This document shows positions 33,081 through 42,092 of a stretch of DNA of 64,000 bases, piece after piece. Numbering within the stretch: position 1 is the stretch's first letter; every line of letters begins with the position of its first letter. Below the pieces are notes generated by a model. It saw only the letters and a program-made list of their open reading frames with translations, ran no database searches and was not told the origin of the DNA. The position numbers were made by a program, and so were the translations under genes. Source of the DNA: Arthrobacter sp. Soil736 (GTDB lineage Bacteria; Actinomycetota; Actinomycetes; Actinomycetales; Micrococcaceae); assembly GCF_001428005.1 (NCBI RefSeq), contig NZ_LMSB01000014.1, positions 307-64,306 of the forward strand, read 5' to 3'.

Positions 33081-34289
33081 ATGACTACTACTGTTCAGGC
33101 GCCCGGCAAGCCCAAGGCCGGCACCACCCACCTCGGACTGGCCATCCTCGCGCTGGCCATGGGCGGCTTCGGCATCGGAGTCACGGAGTTCGCCACGATG
33201 GGGCTGCTCAAAGAGGTGGAGCTGGGACTCGGCATCAGCACGCCGGAAGCCGGTCACCTGATCTCCGCCTACGCCCTGGGGGTTGTCATCGGCGCTCCGG
33301 TGCTGGCCGCCGTCGGTGCGAAGCTTCCACGCAAGCACTTGGCCCTGGGACTCATGCTGTTCTTCAGCATCGCCAATCTGACTTCCTTCATCGCCCCCGA
33401 TTACGCCAGCATGCTGGTGTCGCGGTTCGCCGCCGGCCTGCCGCACGGAGCTTTCTTCGGCGTGGCAGCCGTGATTGCGGCCTCGCTCGTGGCACCCACG
33501 AAGCGGGGCTGGGCCATCTCCATGGTCATGGCCGGACTGACCGTTTCCAATGTCATCGGCGTGCCCTTCGCCACGTGGCTCGGCCAGACCTTCGGCTGGC
33601 GGCTGCTCTTCGTCCTGGTGGGAGCTCTCGGTCTGGTGACCCTTGCGCTGATCTGGCGATTCGTTCCCTTCCAGAAGGTGCACGCCGACGCCAGCATCCG
33701 CCGGGAACTGGGGGCGCTCAAACGCCCGCAGGTCTGGCTCGCCCTCATGATCGGCATCGTCGGGTTCGGCGGGTTCTTCGCAACGTACACCTACATCGCC
33801 CACACCATGACGTCGGTCGCCGGCATCCCGTCGGCCCTCCTGCCCTTCGTCGTGGCCCTGTATGGCCTGGGAATGGTGGCAGGCAACATTGTGGGTGGCC
33901 GGATCGCGGATAAGTCCGTCATGGGGACCATCTACCGGGTCCTGCCGGCCATCGCGGTTGCCTTGGTCGTTTACGCCGTCGCCGTGCACTGGCCCTGGTC
34001 GGCATTCGTGATGGTCTTCGTCGTGGGAACCGCCGGCTCCATGCTGGTCCCCGCGCTACAGACACGCTTGCTGGACGCTTCGCCGGATGCGCCGTCGCTG
34101 GCGTCCTCGCTCAACCACGCCGCACTGAACGTGGCAAACGCCCTCGGCGCCTTCCTGGGCGGCCTGGTCATCGCCTGGGGCTGGGGCTACGTCGCGCCCG
34201 CCCTCGTGGGGGCCTTGCTGGCGGTTTTGGGACTCGGCGTCGCAATTCTCAGCGGCTGGCTGGAACGCAAAAAGCCGCTGACCCCGTAA
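33081..34289 (+). CDS. MFS transporter (DHA1-type exporter)
   Basis: The 402-residue protein shows 12 hydrophobic segments and N-terminal GFGIGVTEFATMGLL followed by the DHA1-type motif near residues 50-80 (LISAYALGVVIGAPVLAAVGAKLPRK). It resembles AraJ/YdhP-type exporters of sugars or drugs, so it should use the proton gradient to export a small molecule. I chose ATG 33081 with an AAGAAGG Shine-Dalgarno. It has a probable promoter at 32976-33003 and no obvious operon partner. The substrate is unknown. Confidence 0.9.
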   Translation: MTTTVQAPGKPKAGTTHLGLAILALAMGGFGIGVTEFATMGLLKEVELGLGISTPEAGHLISAYALGVVIGAPVLAAVGAKLPRKHLALGLMLFFSIANLTSFIAPDYASMLVSRFAAGLPHGAFFGVAAVIAASLVAPTKRGWAISMVMAGLTVSNVIGVPFATWLGQTFGWRLLFVLVGALGLVTLALIWRFVPFQKVHADASIRRELGALKRPQVWLALMIGIVGFGGFFATYTYIAHTMTSVAGIPSALLPFVVALYGLGMVAGNIVGGRIADKSVMGTIYRVLPAIAVALVVYAVAVHWPWSAFVMVFVVGTAGSMLVPALQTRLLDASPDAPSLASSLNHAALNVANALGAFLGGLVIAWGWGYVAPALVGALLAVLGLGVAILSGWLERKKPLTP

Positions 34290-34339
34290 CCAGCGGTTAC
34301 GCGGCCAGCGGCCGGAAAGACGGACAAGCGCCCTGGTTG

Positions 34340-35293
34340 TCAGGCCCCGGCGTCCCCCGCGAACGCCTGTCCGCTGGGCAGTTCTGCACGGTCCACGTCA
34401 GGCTCAAGATAGATGACCCTCGCAATCGGCACGGCCGTGCGGATACGCTCTTCGGCAGCATCAATGAGCCTGGCAATGTCCAGTCCGGACTCCGCGGCGC
34501 CCACCGTGATCTTGGCGGCCACGAGCAGTTCCTCCGGCCCGAGGTGGAGGGTCTTGAGGTGGATGATGCCCGCGCCGTCGGACTCGATCGCTGTCCTGAT
34601 CTTGGCAACATCGTCCCGCGTCGCGGATTCGCCGAGCAGCAGCGATTTCGTTTCCATGGCAAGGACCACGGCGATGGCCACGAGCAGCAGGCCGATCATG
34701 CCCGTGCCGAGGGCATCCCAGATGCCGTCTCCCGTGATCAACGTCAGGCCGACGCCGAACAGTGCAAACACAAGGCCGAGCAGGGCGCCGAGGTCTTCCA
34801 GCAGGATCACCGGCAGCTCGGGCTGTTTGGCGTTCCGCACGAACTTGACCCACGTCTGCTTACCGCGGATGTGGTTGGACTCGATGATGGCCGTCCGGAA
34901 CGAGAAGGACTCGGCAATGATCGCGCCCACAAGCACGGCGAGCGGGACCCACCAGAAGTCGCCTTCGATGGCGTGCGGGTGCTGGATCTTCTCCCACGCC
35001 TCATACAGGGCAAACAGGCCGCCGACGCTGAACAGCACAATCGAGACGATGAACGCGTAGATGTAGCGTTCGCGGCCGTAGCCAAAGGGGTGCTCCTCGC
35101 TTGCGGCCTTCTTGGCACGCTTTCCACCCACGAGCAGGAGGAGCTGGTTTCCGGAGTCGGCCACCGAGTGGATGGCTTCGGCCAGCATGGAGGACGACGT
35201 CGTCAGAATGAATGCGACGAACTTCAAGACAGCGATGGTCAGGTTTGCAGCCAGAGCCGCGACGATCGCCTTGGTACCGCCAGTTGCAGCCAA
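34340..35293 (-). CDS. cation diffusion facilitator family transporter
   Basis: The 317-residue inner-membrane protein has about six hydrophobic segments. It carries CDF residues in AEAIHSVADSGNQ (His/Asp in helix II) and LLEDLGALLG (Asp in helix V), with a soluble C-terminal domain from about 225 (HLGPEELLVAAKI, RVIYLEPDVD). The variant looks like the ZnT9/SLC30A9-like branch, in which metal specificity differs from standard zinc exporters. It should move Zn2+, Mn2+ or a related divalent ion in exchange for protons. It converges with the MFS gene. Confidence 0.85.
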   Translation of the reverse strand: MAATGGTKAIVAALAANLTIAVLKFVAFILTTSSSMLAEAIHSVADSGNQLLLLVGGKRAKKAASEEHPFGYGRERYIYAFIVSIVLFSVGGLFALYEAWEKIQHPHAIEGDFWWVPLAVLVGAIIAESFSFRTAIIESNHIRGKQTWVKFVRNAKQPELPVILLEDLGALLGLVFALFGVGLTLITGDGIWDALGTGMIGLLLVAIAVVLAMETKSLLLGESATRDDVAKIRTAIESDGAGIIHLKTLHLGPEELLVAAKITVGAAESGLDIARLIDAAEERIRTAVPIARVIYLEPDVDRAELPSGQAFAGDAGA

Positions 35294-35524
35294 GGGAGCT
35301 TCACCTCTTCACGGGAAATTACAAGGGAATGGACACGGCCGCCTACCGGGGCCGTCTAGTAAATACCGTACCCGGACGATCCGCGGCGGTGCACCAGCCA
35401 TGACGCGCCGCCGCCACGAAAGCCTTGAAACTAAGCGTGCTGACAAATAATCGCGCGCTGTGTTAGCTTGAAGCCATATCGGGACTGACACCAATCGATC
35501 CCGACGAATATGAAGGAGGAGACA

Positions 35525-35791
35525 ATGGGTTTTCTTGCTTGGATTATTCTCGGCCTGATCGTAGGCGCAATTGTTAAGGCCGTTATGCCCGGCAGGGTTG
35601 GCGGCGGCTGGGTCACCAGCTTGGTATTGGGCGTCGTAGGCGCCATCGTTGGCGGCTGGATCGGCAGCCTTCTCTTCGGCAAGGGTGACCTGGCGTTCTT
35701 CGACCTCGGCACCTGGATCCTCGCCATTATCGGCGGCCTGGTCGTCGCCGGTGTCTACGGGGCAATTACCGGACGCAACAAGACCACCTGA
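35525..35791 (+). CDS. GlsB/YeaQ/YmgE family stress-response membrane protein
   Basis: This 88-residue protein is almost entirely hydrophobic, with three helices: WIILGLIVGAIVKAVMP, VTSLVLGVVGAIVGGWIGSLL and WILAIIGGLVVAGVYGAITGR. The Gly-rich pattern is typical of the YeaQ/GlsB (transglycosylase-associated) family, which is often induced by stress. I chose ATG 35525, which has an excellent GAAGGAGGA Shine-Dalgarno; an ATG 15 bases upstream overlaps that site. CTGACA and TAGCTT boxes near 35440-35470 could be its promoter. A perfect terminator follows, so it is a single-gene unit. Confidence 0.88.
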   Translation: MGFLAWIILGLIVGAIVKAVMPGRVGGGWVTSLVLGVVGAIVGGWIGSLLFGKGDLAFFDLGTWILAIIGGLVVAGVYGAITGRNKTT

Positions 35792-35838
35792 GACTACTAG
35801 GCGCTGGTCAGCCGGAAGGCATACCAGCTGCACATGAG

Positions 35839-35876
35839 AAGCGGGGACCCACCGGTTGGTGGGTCCCCGCTTTTTT
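35839..35876 (+). terminator. rho-independent terminator after the GlsB-type gene
   Basis: A 15-base perfect stem (aagcggggacccacc / ggtgggtccccgctt) with a ggtt loop is followed by tttt. It also lies 55 bases past the stop of the convergent TrmH gene and could serve both. Confidence 0.92.
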
Positions 35877-35931
35877 ATCTGCCGCTTTTTGTTTGCCGCT
35901 ATGGGCGCCGATCCCCCGGTGACCGGCTGGC

Positions 35932-36846
35932 CTATGCAGGCTGCTGGGACTGGATCGGCTGCTGGGAACGGGCGCTCGCGTAAAGGCAGACGGTGGCCGC
36001 CGTTCCCAGGTTCAGGCTTTCGGCCGCGCCGTAGACGGGAACAGCCACCCGGTGGTCGGCCAGTGCCAGCTCGGCCTCGGACAGGCCCTGGGCTTCGTTG
36101 CCGAAGAGCCAGGCTGTGGGGCTTTCGAGGGCGTACTCGGAGCCGGCCGTTGACGCTCCGAGACGCCGTGCAGCGCTCTCGTCCTGGAGCCGGTCGAGGT
36201 TGAGCTTGCCGTAGCCGTCCGCGGCCAGGACACCGATGCCGCGGGACCTGCACTGCGCCACCAGGTCCTCCACGTCGGCGCCCAGCACCACAGGCAGGTG
36301 AAACAGGGATCCGGCCGTCGAGCGCACGGCCTTGGGGTTGTAGATGTCCACGCTGGAGCCCGTCAGGACTACGGCATCCGCGCCGGCGGCGTCCGCGGCC
36401 CGGAGGACAGTGCCGGCGTTTCCTGGGTCCCGAACCTGGCAGAGCACGGCAATCAGCCGCGGACCGGCGTCGAGCACATCCGCCAGCGTGACGTCGACGA
36501 AGTCACAGACGGCGATGATCCCCTGGGGTGTCACGGTGTCCGCCATGGCCGCCAGGACTTCCTCCGTTGCCAGCCGTGCGCTGGTTCCCGCAGCCAGGTC
36601 CTCGAACTCGGGATACCGGTCCAGGCATGCCTCGCTGGCGAAGACCTCGCGGACAATCCCCGGTTCTCCCGCCGCTGTCCGTTTGCGGTCCAAAATCAAG
36701 GCTTCACGGACCGCCTGCGGGCCCTCGGCCAAAAACTGGCGGCGCCTTAAACGGGCCGGGCGCCCTGCAAGCTTAGCCACATCCCTCACCCGATCGGCTC
36801 GGGGGTTGGAGAGTGGAAAGTCTTGCGGGCGCCCGGTTTCGTTCAT
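35932..36846 (-). CDS. TrmH/SpoU family RNA 2'-O-methyltransferase
   Basis: The 304-residue protein has a SpoU domain with its three motifs: DPGNAGTVLRAADAAGADAVVL (motif 1, about 142-163), AWLFGNEAQGLS (motif 2) and VPVYGAAESLNLGTAATVCLY (motif 3), which form the SAM-binding trefoil knot. The N-terminal 80 residues resemble the substrate-binding domain of rRNA ribose methyltransferases such as TsnR/RlmB. It lies downstream of rplT on the same strand, a common place for a translation-related enzyme. The target nucleotide is not known. Confidence 0.9.
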   Translation of the reverse strand: MNETGRPQDFPLSNPRADRVRDVAKLAGRPARLRRRQFLAEGPQAVREALILDRKRTAAGEPGIVREVFASEACLDRYPEFEDLAAGTSARLATEEVLAAMADTVTPQGIIAVCDFVDVTLADVLDAGPRLIAVLCQVRDPGNAGTVLRAADAAGADAVVLTGSSVDIYNPKAVRSTAGSLFHLPVVLGADVEDLVAQCRSRGIGVLAADGYGKLNLDRLQDESAARRLGASTAGSEYALESPTAWLFGNEAQGLSEAELALADHRVAVPVYGAAESLNLGTAATVCLYASARSQQPIQSQQPA

Positions 36847-36898
36847 ATAAGAACCTTAGTGGCAGTTGCCACCGGTCCTTGAACCACCAGTTGCTGTA

Positions 36899-37375
36899 CT
36901 ACTCGGCAGCTTCGGCAACCGGCTTCTTCGCAGCAGGCTTCTTGGCGGCGGGCTTCTTAGCAGCCTTTGCCTTGGGGGCCGGAGCCGCTTCAGCCTTCAC
37001 GGCGGGAGCTGACGTGTCGGCAGGCAGGGAGTCCTTGGCGACGTTGACCAGCGCGGCGAAGGCGTTGGCGTCGGAGACGGCCAGCTCGGCCAGCATGCGG
37101 CGGTCAACCTCGACCTCAGCGGCCTTCAGGCCCTGGATCAGGCGGTTGTAAGTCAGGCCGTTGGCGCGGGATGCAGCGTTGATGCGCTGGATCCACAGGC
37201 GGCGGAAGTCGCCCTTCTTCTTCTTGCGGTCGCCATAGCTGTACACAAACGAGTGCAGCAGCTGCTCTTTGGCCTTGCGGTACAGGCGTGAGCGCTGTCC
37301 ACGGTAACCTTTGGCGCGTTCGAGGATAACCCGGCGCTTCTTGTGGGCGTTTACCGCCCGCTTCACACGTGCCAC
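36899..37375 (-). CDS. rplT: 50S ribosomal protein L20 with Ala/Lys/Pro-rich tail
   Basis: L20 binds 23S rRNA early in 50S assembly and can act as a repressor of its own operon. Residues 1-118 are normal L20 ([20 protein letters not shown] and so on). The protein then runs on for about 40 residues of Ala, Lys and Pro with the repeated motif AAKKPAAKK, to 158 in total. The start is GTG 37375 with an AAGGAG Shine-Dalgarno. rpmI ends 118 bases upstream and infC precedes that, the usual operon order. Confidence 0.97.
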   Translation of the reverse strand: MARVKRAVNAHKKRRVILERAKGYRGQRSRLYRKAKEQLLHSFVYSYGDRKKKKGDFRRLWIQRINAASRANGLTYNRLIQGLKAAEVEVDRRMLAELAVSDANAFAALVNVAKDSLPADTSAPAVKAEAAPAPKAKAAKKPAAKKPAAKKPVAEAAE

Positions 37376-37493
37376 GTGCGTACTCCTTCAAAATTCTGAT
37401 CCCAAGCGTCTACTGCCGGTAACCCGGCCGGCCTGAGAAGGCTTATTGGTAGTTGACTGGTGCCAGGTGGCAGTCAGTCAGAGTGCTTGGAAA

Positions 37494-37688
37494 TTAGATG
37501 CCGAGCATCTTCCGGATGACCTTGGCGTCGCCCTTGAAGACGATCTTGTCGCCGGCGAGGCGGCGGGTCAGCCTGGAGGACTTGTGCTCGAGGTAGTGGC
37601 GGCGGTTGGCCTGCTGGCGGCGCAGCTTGCCGCTGCCGGTCAGCTTGAAGCGCTTCTTAGCACCACTGTGGGTCTTCATCTTCGGCAT
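37494..37688 (-). CDS. rpmI: 50S ribosomal protein L35
   Basis: The 64-residue basic protein begins [20 protein letters not shown] and ends KVIRKMLGI, a complete L35. I use ATG 37688, which has an AGGAG Shine-Dalgarno; the frame is open further upstream but that part is not L35. It is the middle gene of infC-rpmI-rplT, 118 bases from both neighbours. Confidence 0.97.
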   Translation of the reverse strand: MPKMKTHSGAKKRFKLTGSGKLRRQQANRRHYLEHKSSRLTRRLAGDKIVFKGDAKVIRKMLGI

Positions 37689-37806
37689 GGGAACCGATCT
37701 CCTAACGTATCCGCGGACAATGTCCGCAGTTCTTTCGTGCAGCCGCCCCTGCGGGCGGCATGCTGGTTGCTGACTGCCTGAAGGCGATACCTTCCGCAGT
37801 TGTGAA

Positions 37807-38934
37807 CTAAGTGGTCTTCTTACCTGCCGGCTTCGGCATGGCACGCGGCGCGGGGCGCGCAGCGGGCTTCGGCGCGGCCGGCCTGGCCACCGGCTTGGGC
37901 GGAGCAGGAACAGCTGCAGGCTTGGGCGCTACCGGAGCAGCAGCCTTCTCAGCCTCAGCCGCCTTGGGAGCAGCAGGCGCTGCGGCCTTGGGAGCCACGG
38001 GCGCTGCCGCCTTGGGAGCAGCAGGCGCTGCAGCCTTGGGAGCCACGGGCGCTGCCGCCTTGGGAGCGACGGGCGCTGAGACCTTGGGAGCAGCAGCCTG
38101 GGGTGCCTCGCGCTTCGGCTCGGCCTCCTTGGCAGCCTTGGGTGCTTCCGCGGCGGGAGCTTCGGCAGCCGGAGCTGCTTCGGCCGGAGCGGAAGGCGCT
38201 TCGACGGCGGCTTCCGGAGCGGCCGCTTCAGCTGCTGCCGGGGCTTCCTGCACAGTTTCCTCCGTGGAAACCTGGAAGCCTTCCGGCAGAAGGTCAGCAA
38301 GGGACTGCGTCAGGGGTGCCTGATCGTCACCTGAGGTGTCGATGCGTCCGGATGCCTTGGCTTCGTTCTGGGCCTTGGCTTCAGCGCGCTGCGTTGCACG
38401 GCGGGCTTCGGCCTTGGCTTCCGCCTTGTTCTTCAGCGGACCGATCACCATGACCATGTTGCGGCCGTCGATGCGGGGGCTTGACTCCACCACGCCGACT
38501 TCATTGACATCTTCCGCGAAACGCTGAAGCAGGCGCAGACCCATTTCCGGGCGCTGCTGTTCGCGGCCACGGAACTGAATCATGGCCTTGACCTTGTCCC
38601 CGGATCCAAGGAAGCGCAGGGCGTGGCCGCGCTTGGTCTCGTAGTCGTGGGTGTCGATCTTCAGGCGGAACCGGATTTCCTTCAGAACCGTGTTGGTCTG
38701 GTTCTTGCGGGCCTCACGGGCCTTGACTGCGGCCTCGTACTTGTACTTGCCGAAGTCCATCAGCTTGCACACCGGAGGCTTGGCCTGCGGTGCAACTTCA
38801 ACGAGATCAAGATCGGACTCGGCAGCCAGACGCAGGGCATCCTCAATACGGACGATTCCTACCTGTTCGCCGGCAGGGCCGACCAGCCGCACCTCTGGGA
38901 CGCGGATACGCTCATTGATTCTTGGCTCGCTAAT
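37807..38934 (-). CDS. infC: translation initiation factor IF-3 with ATT start and long Ala/Pro/Lys tail
   Basis: IF-3 binds the 30S subunit and checks the start codon. The IF-3 fold occupies residues 1-180 ([27 protein letters not shown] at the start, [15 protein letters not shown] in the C-domain). The true start is ATT at 38934, seven bases after an AGGAG; the first 14 residues match the family and no ATG/GTG gives them. An AUU start is the classic self-regulation device of infC. After the core about 195 residues of Ala/Pro/Lys-rich sequence follow, with tandem 8-residue [16 protein letters not shown] repeats, giving 375 residues against about 180-200 usual. Confidence 0.97.
   Translation of the reverse strand: MSEPRINERIRVPEVRLVGPAGEQVGIVRIEDALRLAAESDLDLVEVAPQAKPPVCKLMDFGKYKYEAAVKAREARKNQTNTVLKEIRFRLKIDTHDYETKRGHALRFLGSGDKVKAMIQFRGREQQRPEMGLRLLQRFAEDVNEVGVVESSPRIDGRNMVMVIGPLKNKAEAKAEARRATQRAEAKAQNEAKASGRIDTSGDDQAPLTQSLADLLPEGFQVSTEETVQEAPAAAEAAAPEAAVEAPSAPAEAAPAAEAPAAEAPKAAKEAEPKREAPQAAAPKVSAPVAPKAAAPVAPKAAAPAAPKAAAPVAPKAAAPAAPKAAEAEKAAAPVAPKPAAVPAPPKPVARPAAPKPAARPAPRAMPKPAGKKTT
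37961..38080 (-). repeat. 24-base tandem repeat inside infC
   Basis: Five head-to-tail units of about 24 bases (gccttgggagccacgggcgctgcc and close variants) encode alternating KAAAPVAP and KAAAPAAP. Such repeats can change copy number between strains. Confidence 0.85.
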
Positions 38935-39272
38935 GTTAAAGCTCCTGTGTTTGTGATGGGTATTCCACCGGCAAAATAGAGAAGGCCCCCAATTGCCGGA
39001 GCAATCGAAGGCCTCGAGGATCGGATGTGCAGGCCCCGCAGGGACTGCACGCGGTTTCCCAGGCTCCTGCCTGATGAAAACGCCCGACCTTTACCCGGCA
39101 ACCTTGCTTCCCGTAACTACTCGGGTAAACGGCTGACGCGGGTGGGAGAGAACTCCGCTTGCAAACTGATTATCAATTCTACAGAACGATACCCGCTTAC
39201 CGCACATTGCGGCAGTGGGTCTCATCCACGGCAAAATAACGACATCCAGTCGGTCTGTGACAAGCTTACCGT
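38935..39272 (-). promoter_or_regulatory. structured leader and promoter region of infC
   Basis: This 338-base gap lies between infC and the divergent DUF1844 gene and is AT-richer than its surroundings. For the infC mRNA it holds a stem tttacccg/cgggtaaa (39090-39097 with 39122-39129) and, closer to infC, a hairpin aggcc-attgc-loop-gcaat-ggcct (38983-39014) followed on the minus strand by tctctatttt. That is attenuator-like. -10-like boxes TAGAAT and GATAAT lie near 39170-39185 on this strand. No gene is visible inside. Confidence 0.55.
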
Positions 39273-39659
39273 ATGAGCACTCCAGACAGTAATTCACACG
39301 TTTACCAGGCCCCCGGTGACCAGGCCGATGTTTCACAGCAGGTCCGGGACATCGCCGAAGTTCCGGCCATCGAGGTCATCACCACTGCCGCCGTGCACCT
39401 CATGAGCGCCGCTGCCGTGAAGCTCGGCCTGGCTGCCGAAGAGAATGCGGAAGAGCTCAAGGACCTGGACGAGGCCAGGAAGCTCATCACGGCCCTCGCC
39501 GGCCTCGTGACCGCCGCCGCCCCGGAGATCGGTTCCCAGCACGCCGGACCGTTGCGCGACGGCCTGCGCTCCCTGCAGCTCGCCTTCCGTGAAGAGTCGA
39601 TCATCCCCGATCCTCCGGGCAAGGGCCCGGGTGAAAAATACACGGGAGCCGTGAACTAA
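39273..39659 (+). CDS. DUF1844 domain protein
   Basis: The 128-residue acidic protein has the DUF1844 core, EVITTAAVHLMSAAAVKLGL followed by an Asp/Glu-rich helix (EENAEELKDLDEARKLITALAGLV). No signal peptide or membrane segment is clear. The family has no established role, but in Actinobacteria the gene commonly stands divergent to infC, as here. The Shine-Dalgarno is weak. A 12-base stem follows it. Confidence 0.85.
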   Translation: MSTPDSNSHVYQAPGDQADVSQQVRDIAEVPAIEVITTAAVHLMSAAAVKLGLAAEENAEELKDLDEARKLITALAGLVTAAAPEIGSQHAGPLRDGLRSLQLAFREESIIPDPPGKGPGEKYTGAVN

Positions 39660-39680
39660 GTTCCGCACGAACAAACCACG

Positions 39681-39721
39681 ACGACGGCGGGCTGACCTTG
39701 AGAGGGGCGGCCCGCCGTCGT
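39681..39721 (+). terminator. terminator-like stem after the DUF1844 gene
   Basis: Arms acgacggcgggc and gcccgccgtcgt are perfect over 12 bases with a 17-base loop. The T-tract is weak. A 15-base direct repeat (ggcgggctgaccttg) links its 5' arm to 39753-39767. Confidence 0.6.
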
Positions 39722-39805
39722 TCTGTGTCGGGAAGCAATCGCCTCAGACTGGCGGCGGGCTGACCTTGGACTCGGGCTGGTGCAGGGCTGGCGCTTGGCG
39801 CCCGG

Positions 39806-41107
39806 CTAGGCCCTGGCGGCGCGCCGCCGGCGGCGGCGCTGCAGCCTGAGTCCGACGGCGCACAGCAGAACGCCGGCCACACCCACTGAAACGAACCCGC
39901 CCCACGGGCCGACGCCGTCGATGAACACTCCGGCGAGCGGCGCGCCCAGGGCGACTCCGGCCGTGAGCGCCGATCCGTACCAGCCCATCGCCTCACCGCG
40001 CCGCGCCTCGTCCACGAGGTCAGCGACCTTTTCCGACGCCGCCGAGAGCACCGGCGCGCAGAGGAGGCCCGGGAGCAGGGAGAGCAGGCTCAGCGTCAAC
40101 GTGTCTGTGGCGAACCCCATCGGGATGGTCAGCGCCGCCATCCCCAGGAGCAGGAGGATCGGCGACACGGGGCGGTGCATGGCACCGTAGACGAGGCCGC
40201 CGATGACCGACGCCGCACACCAGAAGAGGAACACAACCCCGATTTCACTTTGGTGCCCTCCGGTCTCCAGTGCTGCCACGATGCCCACATCGGTGCCGCT
40301 CAGCACCATGCCCGCCCCGGAGGCGACGGCAAAGACCGCGGCTACGGCCGCGGTAAACCAGGTGAAGTTGTGGGCGACCTTGCGCCGGAGACCCGCCCGG
40401 CGGCGGCTGCCGGCGGCCGCGGGCCCGAGCTCGGCGGCAGCTTCGTGGAGGTGGGCGGGGGCGGCCGCCACGACGGCAACTTCGGCCGCCTCCTGCTCGT
40501 CCGCCTCGCACGCCTCATCGCGGTCCGCACTGCGGGTGGGCGGGTTGAACCACATCAGGAACAGGCCGGCCAGGGAGGTAGAGACGCCGACGATGGTCAG
40601 TCCGACGACCGAATGGCCGCTCGTGGCGACGATCGCTCCGGCGGCCGGCCCGATCATGAACACCACCTCCGTGCTGATGGCATCCAGGGCGAAGGCGGTC
40701 CTGCGCTGGTCACCGTCCGCCAGCACGCCCAGCGATTGGCGGACGACGCTGAAAATGGGGAGTGTGAGCAGTCCCCCGACGAACACGAGCGGCAACAGCC
40801 ACTGGTAGGAGACGTGCGGCACGATGGACCAGATGACGGTCTCGGACACGACAGACGGTATGAGCGCCGTCCGGAGTCCCGCCGTGTCCACGCGCCGCCC
40901 CCGCCACGGGGCGCCCAGCGCAATGCCGATGGTCATGACGGCCGCTGCTGCCCCGGCGGCGGCGTAGCCCTCTCCAAGGGTCAGAACGATGTGCAGGGTC
41001 AGGAGCACGCCGGCTGCCGAATGAGGTATGCGCGCGATCATGCCGACGACCAGGAGCCGCCGGATGGGCCTGACGGCCAGCAGCTCCCGGTACAGGGTGA
41101 AATTCAC
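39806..41107 (-). CDS. MFS transporter
   Basis: The 433-residue protein has about twelve membrane segments with an acidic/Ala-rich central loop (about 195-245, DRDEACEADEQEAAEV) between two six-helix halves. It shows MFS features in the first half (GAPWRGRRVDTAGLRTALIP) and second half (EKVADLVDEARRGEAMGWYGSALTAG). It looks like an uncharacterised transporter of the SetA/drug-efflux type common in actinobacteria. Its start lies 60 bases from the SseB-like gene stop on the same strand. The substrate is unknown. Confidence 0.85.
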   Translation of the reverse strand: MNFTLYRELLAVRPIRRLLVVGMIARIPHSAAGVLLTLHIVLTLGEGYAAAGAAAAVMTIGIALGAPWRGRRVDTAGLRTALIPSVVSETVIWSIVPHVSYQWLLPLVFVGGLLTLPIFSVVRQSLGVLADGDQRRTAFALDAISTEVVFMIGPAAGAIVATSGHSVVGLTIVGVSTSLAGLFLMWFNPPTRSADRDEACEADEQEAAEVAVVAAAPAHLHEAAAELGPAAAGSRRRAGLRRKVAHNFTWFTAAVAAVFAVASGAGMVLSGTDVGIVAALETGGHQSEIGVVFLFWCAASVIGGLVYGAMHRPVSPILLLLGMAALTIPMGFATDTLTLSLLSLLPGLLCAPVLSAASEKVADLVDEARRGEAMGWYGSALTAGVALGAPLAGVFIDGVGPWGGFVSVGVAGVLLCAVGLRLQRRRRRRAARA

Positions 41108-41167
41108 AGGTAGGTCCTTAGTTCCGCGGCCGGGCAGCAGCAGGACGGACCATCTTGGGACCGCCGG

Positions 41168-42079
41168 TTACTGCGCGGCGCGCCTTAGCTTGACTTCGAT
41201 CGAGTCAACACGCTCACCAAACAATACATTCCGGCTCCAGTCGTTTTGCAGCCCGGCAACGAGGGACTGGACCGCGGCGGCATCCAGTCCGTCCTCAAGG
41301 TAGAGCACGACGCGCAGTTCCGGCCCCGGTCCGCCACCGTCAATCCGGCGGCCTGAGGCGGTCGATGCCGCCACGCCACCGCCGGGAAGGACTTCAAGAC
41401 CGCGGACGGCCGGCCGGGTCTCGGCGGCGGAGCGCAGCAGTGCCGCCAGCTCGGCATCGCGGTAGGCAGGAACCCACTGCTTCTGCTGAGCCAGTGCCCA
41501 GACGGCCGGGCGCCGCACGACGAAGGTCACCTCGGACCCCGGATCCATGACCAGCAACTCAGCGCCTTCGGCCACGGCGGACAGCGCCGCCCGCGCCGCG
41601 TAAACCGCAACAGGCCTCGCTTCGGGGTGCCACGCGGCCAGGGCCTCGGCCGAGCTGAACACCGGCATGGCCAGCCGCCCGTCGGGCGCCTTCAGCGTCA
41701 CGAGTGCCATGTCCGCCTGCTTGTCGGCATGGAGCCCGTCCACGCCTTCGGCTTCCTCGGCCAGCTGGGCCACAATCGGAACGAAAACGCGCGCCGTGGC
41801 AAGCGAAGCTACGACGGCGGCCTCGTCGCCGTCGGCCGTGAGGAGGCCCGAAACGGCGGCGAGATACCCTGCGTCCGCCGTGCCGTCGTCGTCCTCGAAG
41901 TTGTGGATGCTGGCGTTCTCACCCTCGAGGCTGCGGCCCGCCCAGGGCTGGCCGGCAGAATCGGTAGCGCCGCCGGCGCCCGCAAGGGCAGCCTGGATGT
42001 GCCCGGGAAGGCGGCGTACCGGAGACTGTTCCTCCTCAGTGCCTTCCGCACCGTCGGGCATCCGCCCGTGCTCGGCCAT
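41168..42079 (-). CDS. SseB-like domain protein
   Basis: The 303-residue protein contains an SseB N-terminal domain (about 65-180) with ARVFVPIVAQL and the segment LVTLKAPDGRLAMPVFSSAEALAAW, and a second related domain at the C-terminus (WALAQQKQWVPAYRDAELAALL, RVVLYLEDG). Its function is unknown; E. coli SseB affects serine-sensitivity. I use ATG 42079, 13 bases after the priA stop, because the upstream frame is unlikely to be coding. Close spacing after priA suggests it is carried on the his transcript. Confidence 0.8.
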   Translation of the reverse strand: MAEHGRMPDGAEGTEEEQSPVRRLPGHIQAALAGAGGATDSAGQPWAGRSLEGENASIHNFEDDDGTADAGYLAAVSGLLTADGDEAAVVASLATARVFVPIVAQLAEEAEGVDGLHADKQADMALVTLKAPDGRLAMPVFSSAEALAAWHPEARPVAVYAARAALSAVAEGAELLVMDPGSEVTFVVRRPAVWALAQQKQWVPAYRDAELAALLRSAAETRPAVRGLEVLPGGGVAASTASGRRIDGGGPGPELRVVLYLEDGLDAAAVQSLVAGLQNDWSRNVLFGERVDSIEVKLRRAAQ

Positions 42080-42092
42080 GACGGGGCGCTGC

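Noticed and set aside
38394..38934. infC starting at GTG 38892 (MRLVGP...)
   Set aside because: That start drops 14 conserved residues; ATT 38934 with its Shine-Dalgarno fits the family.
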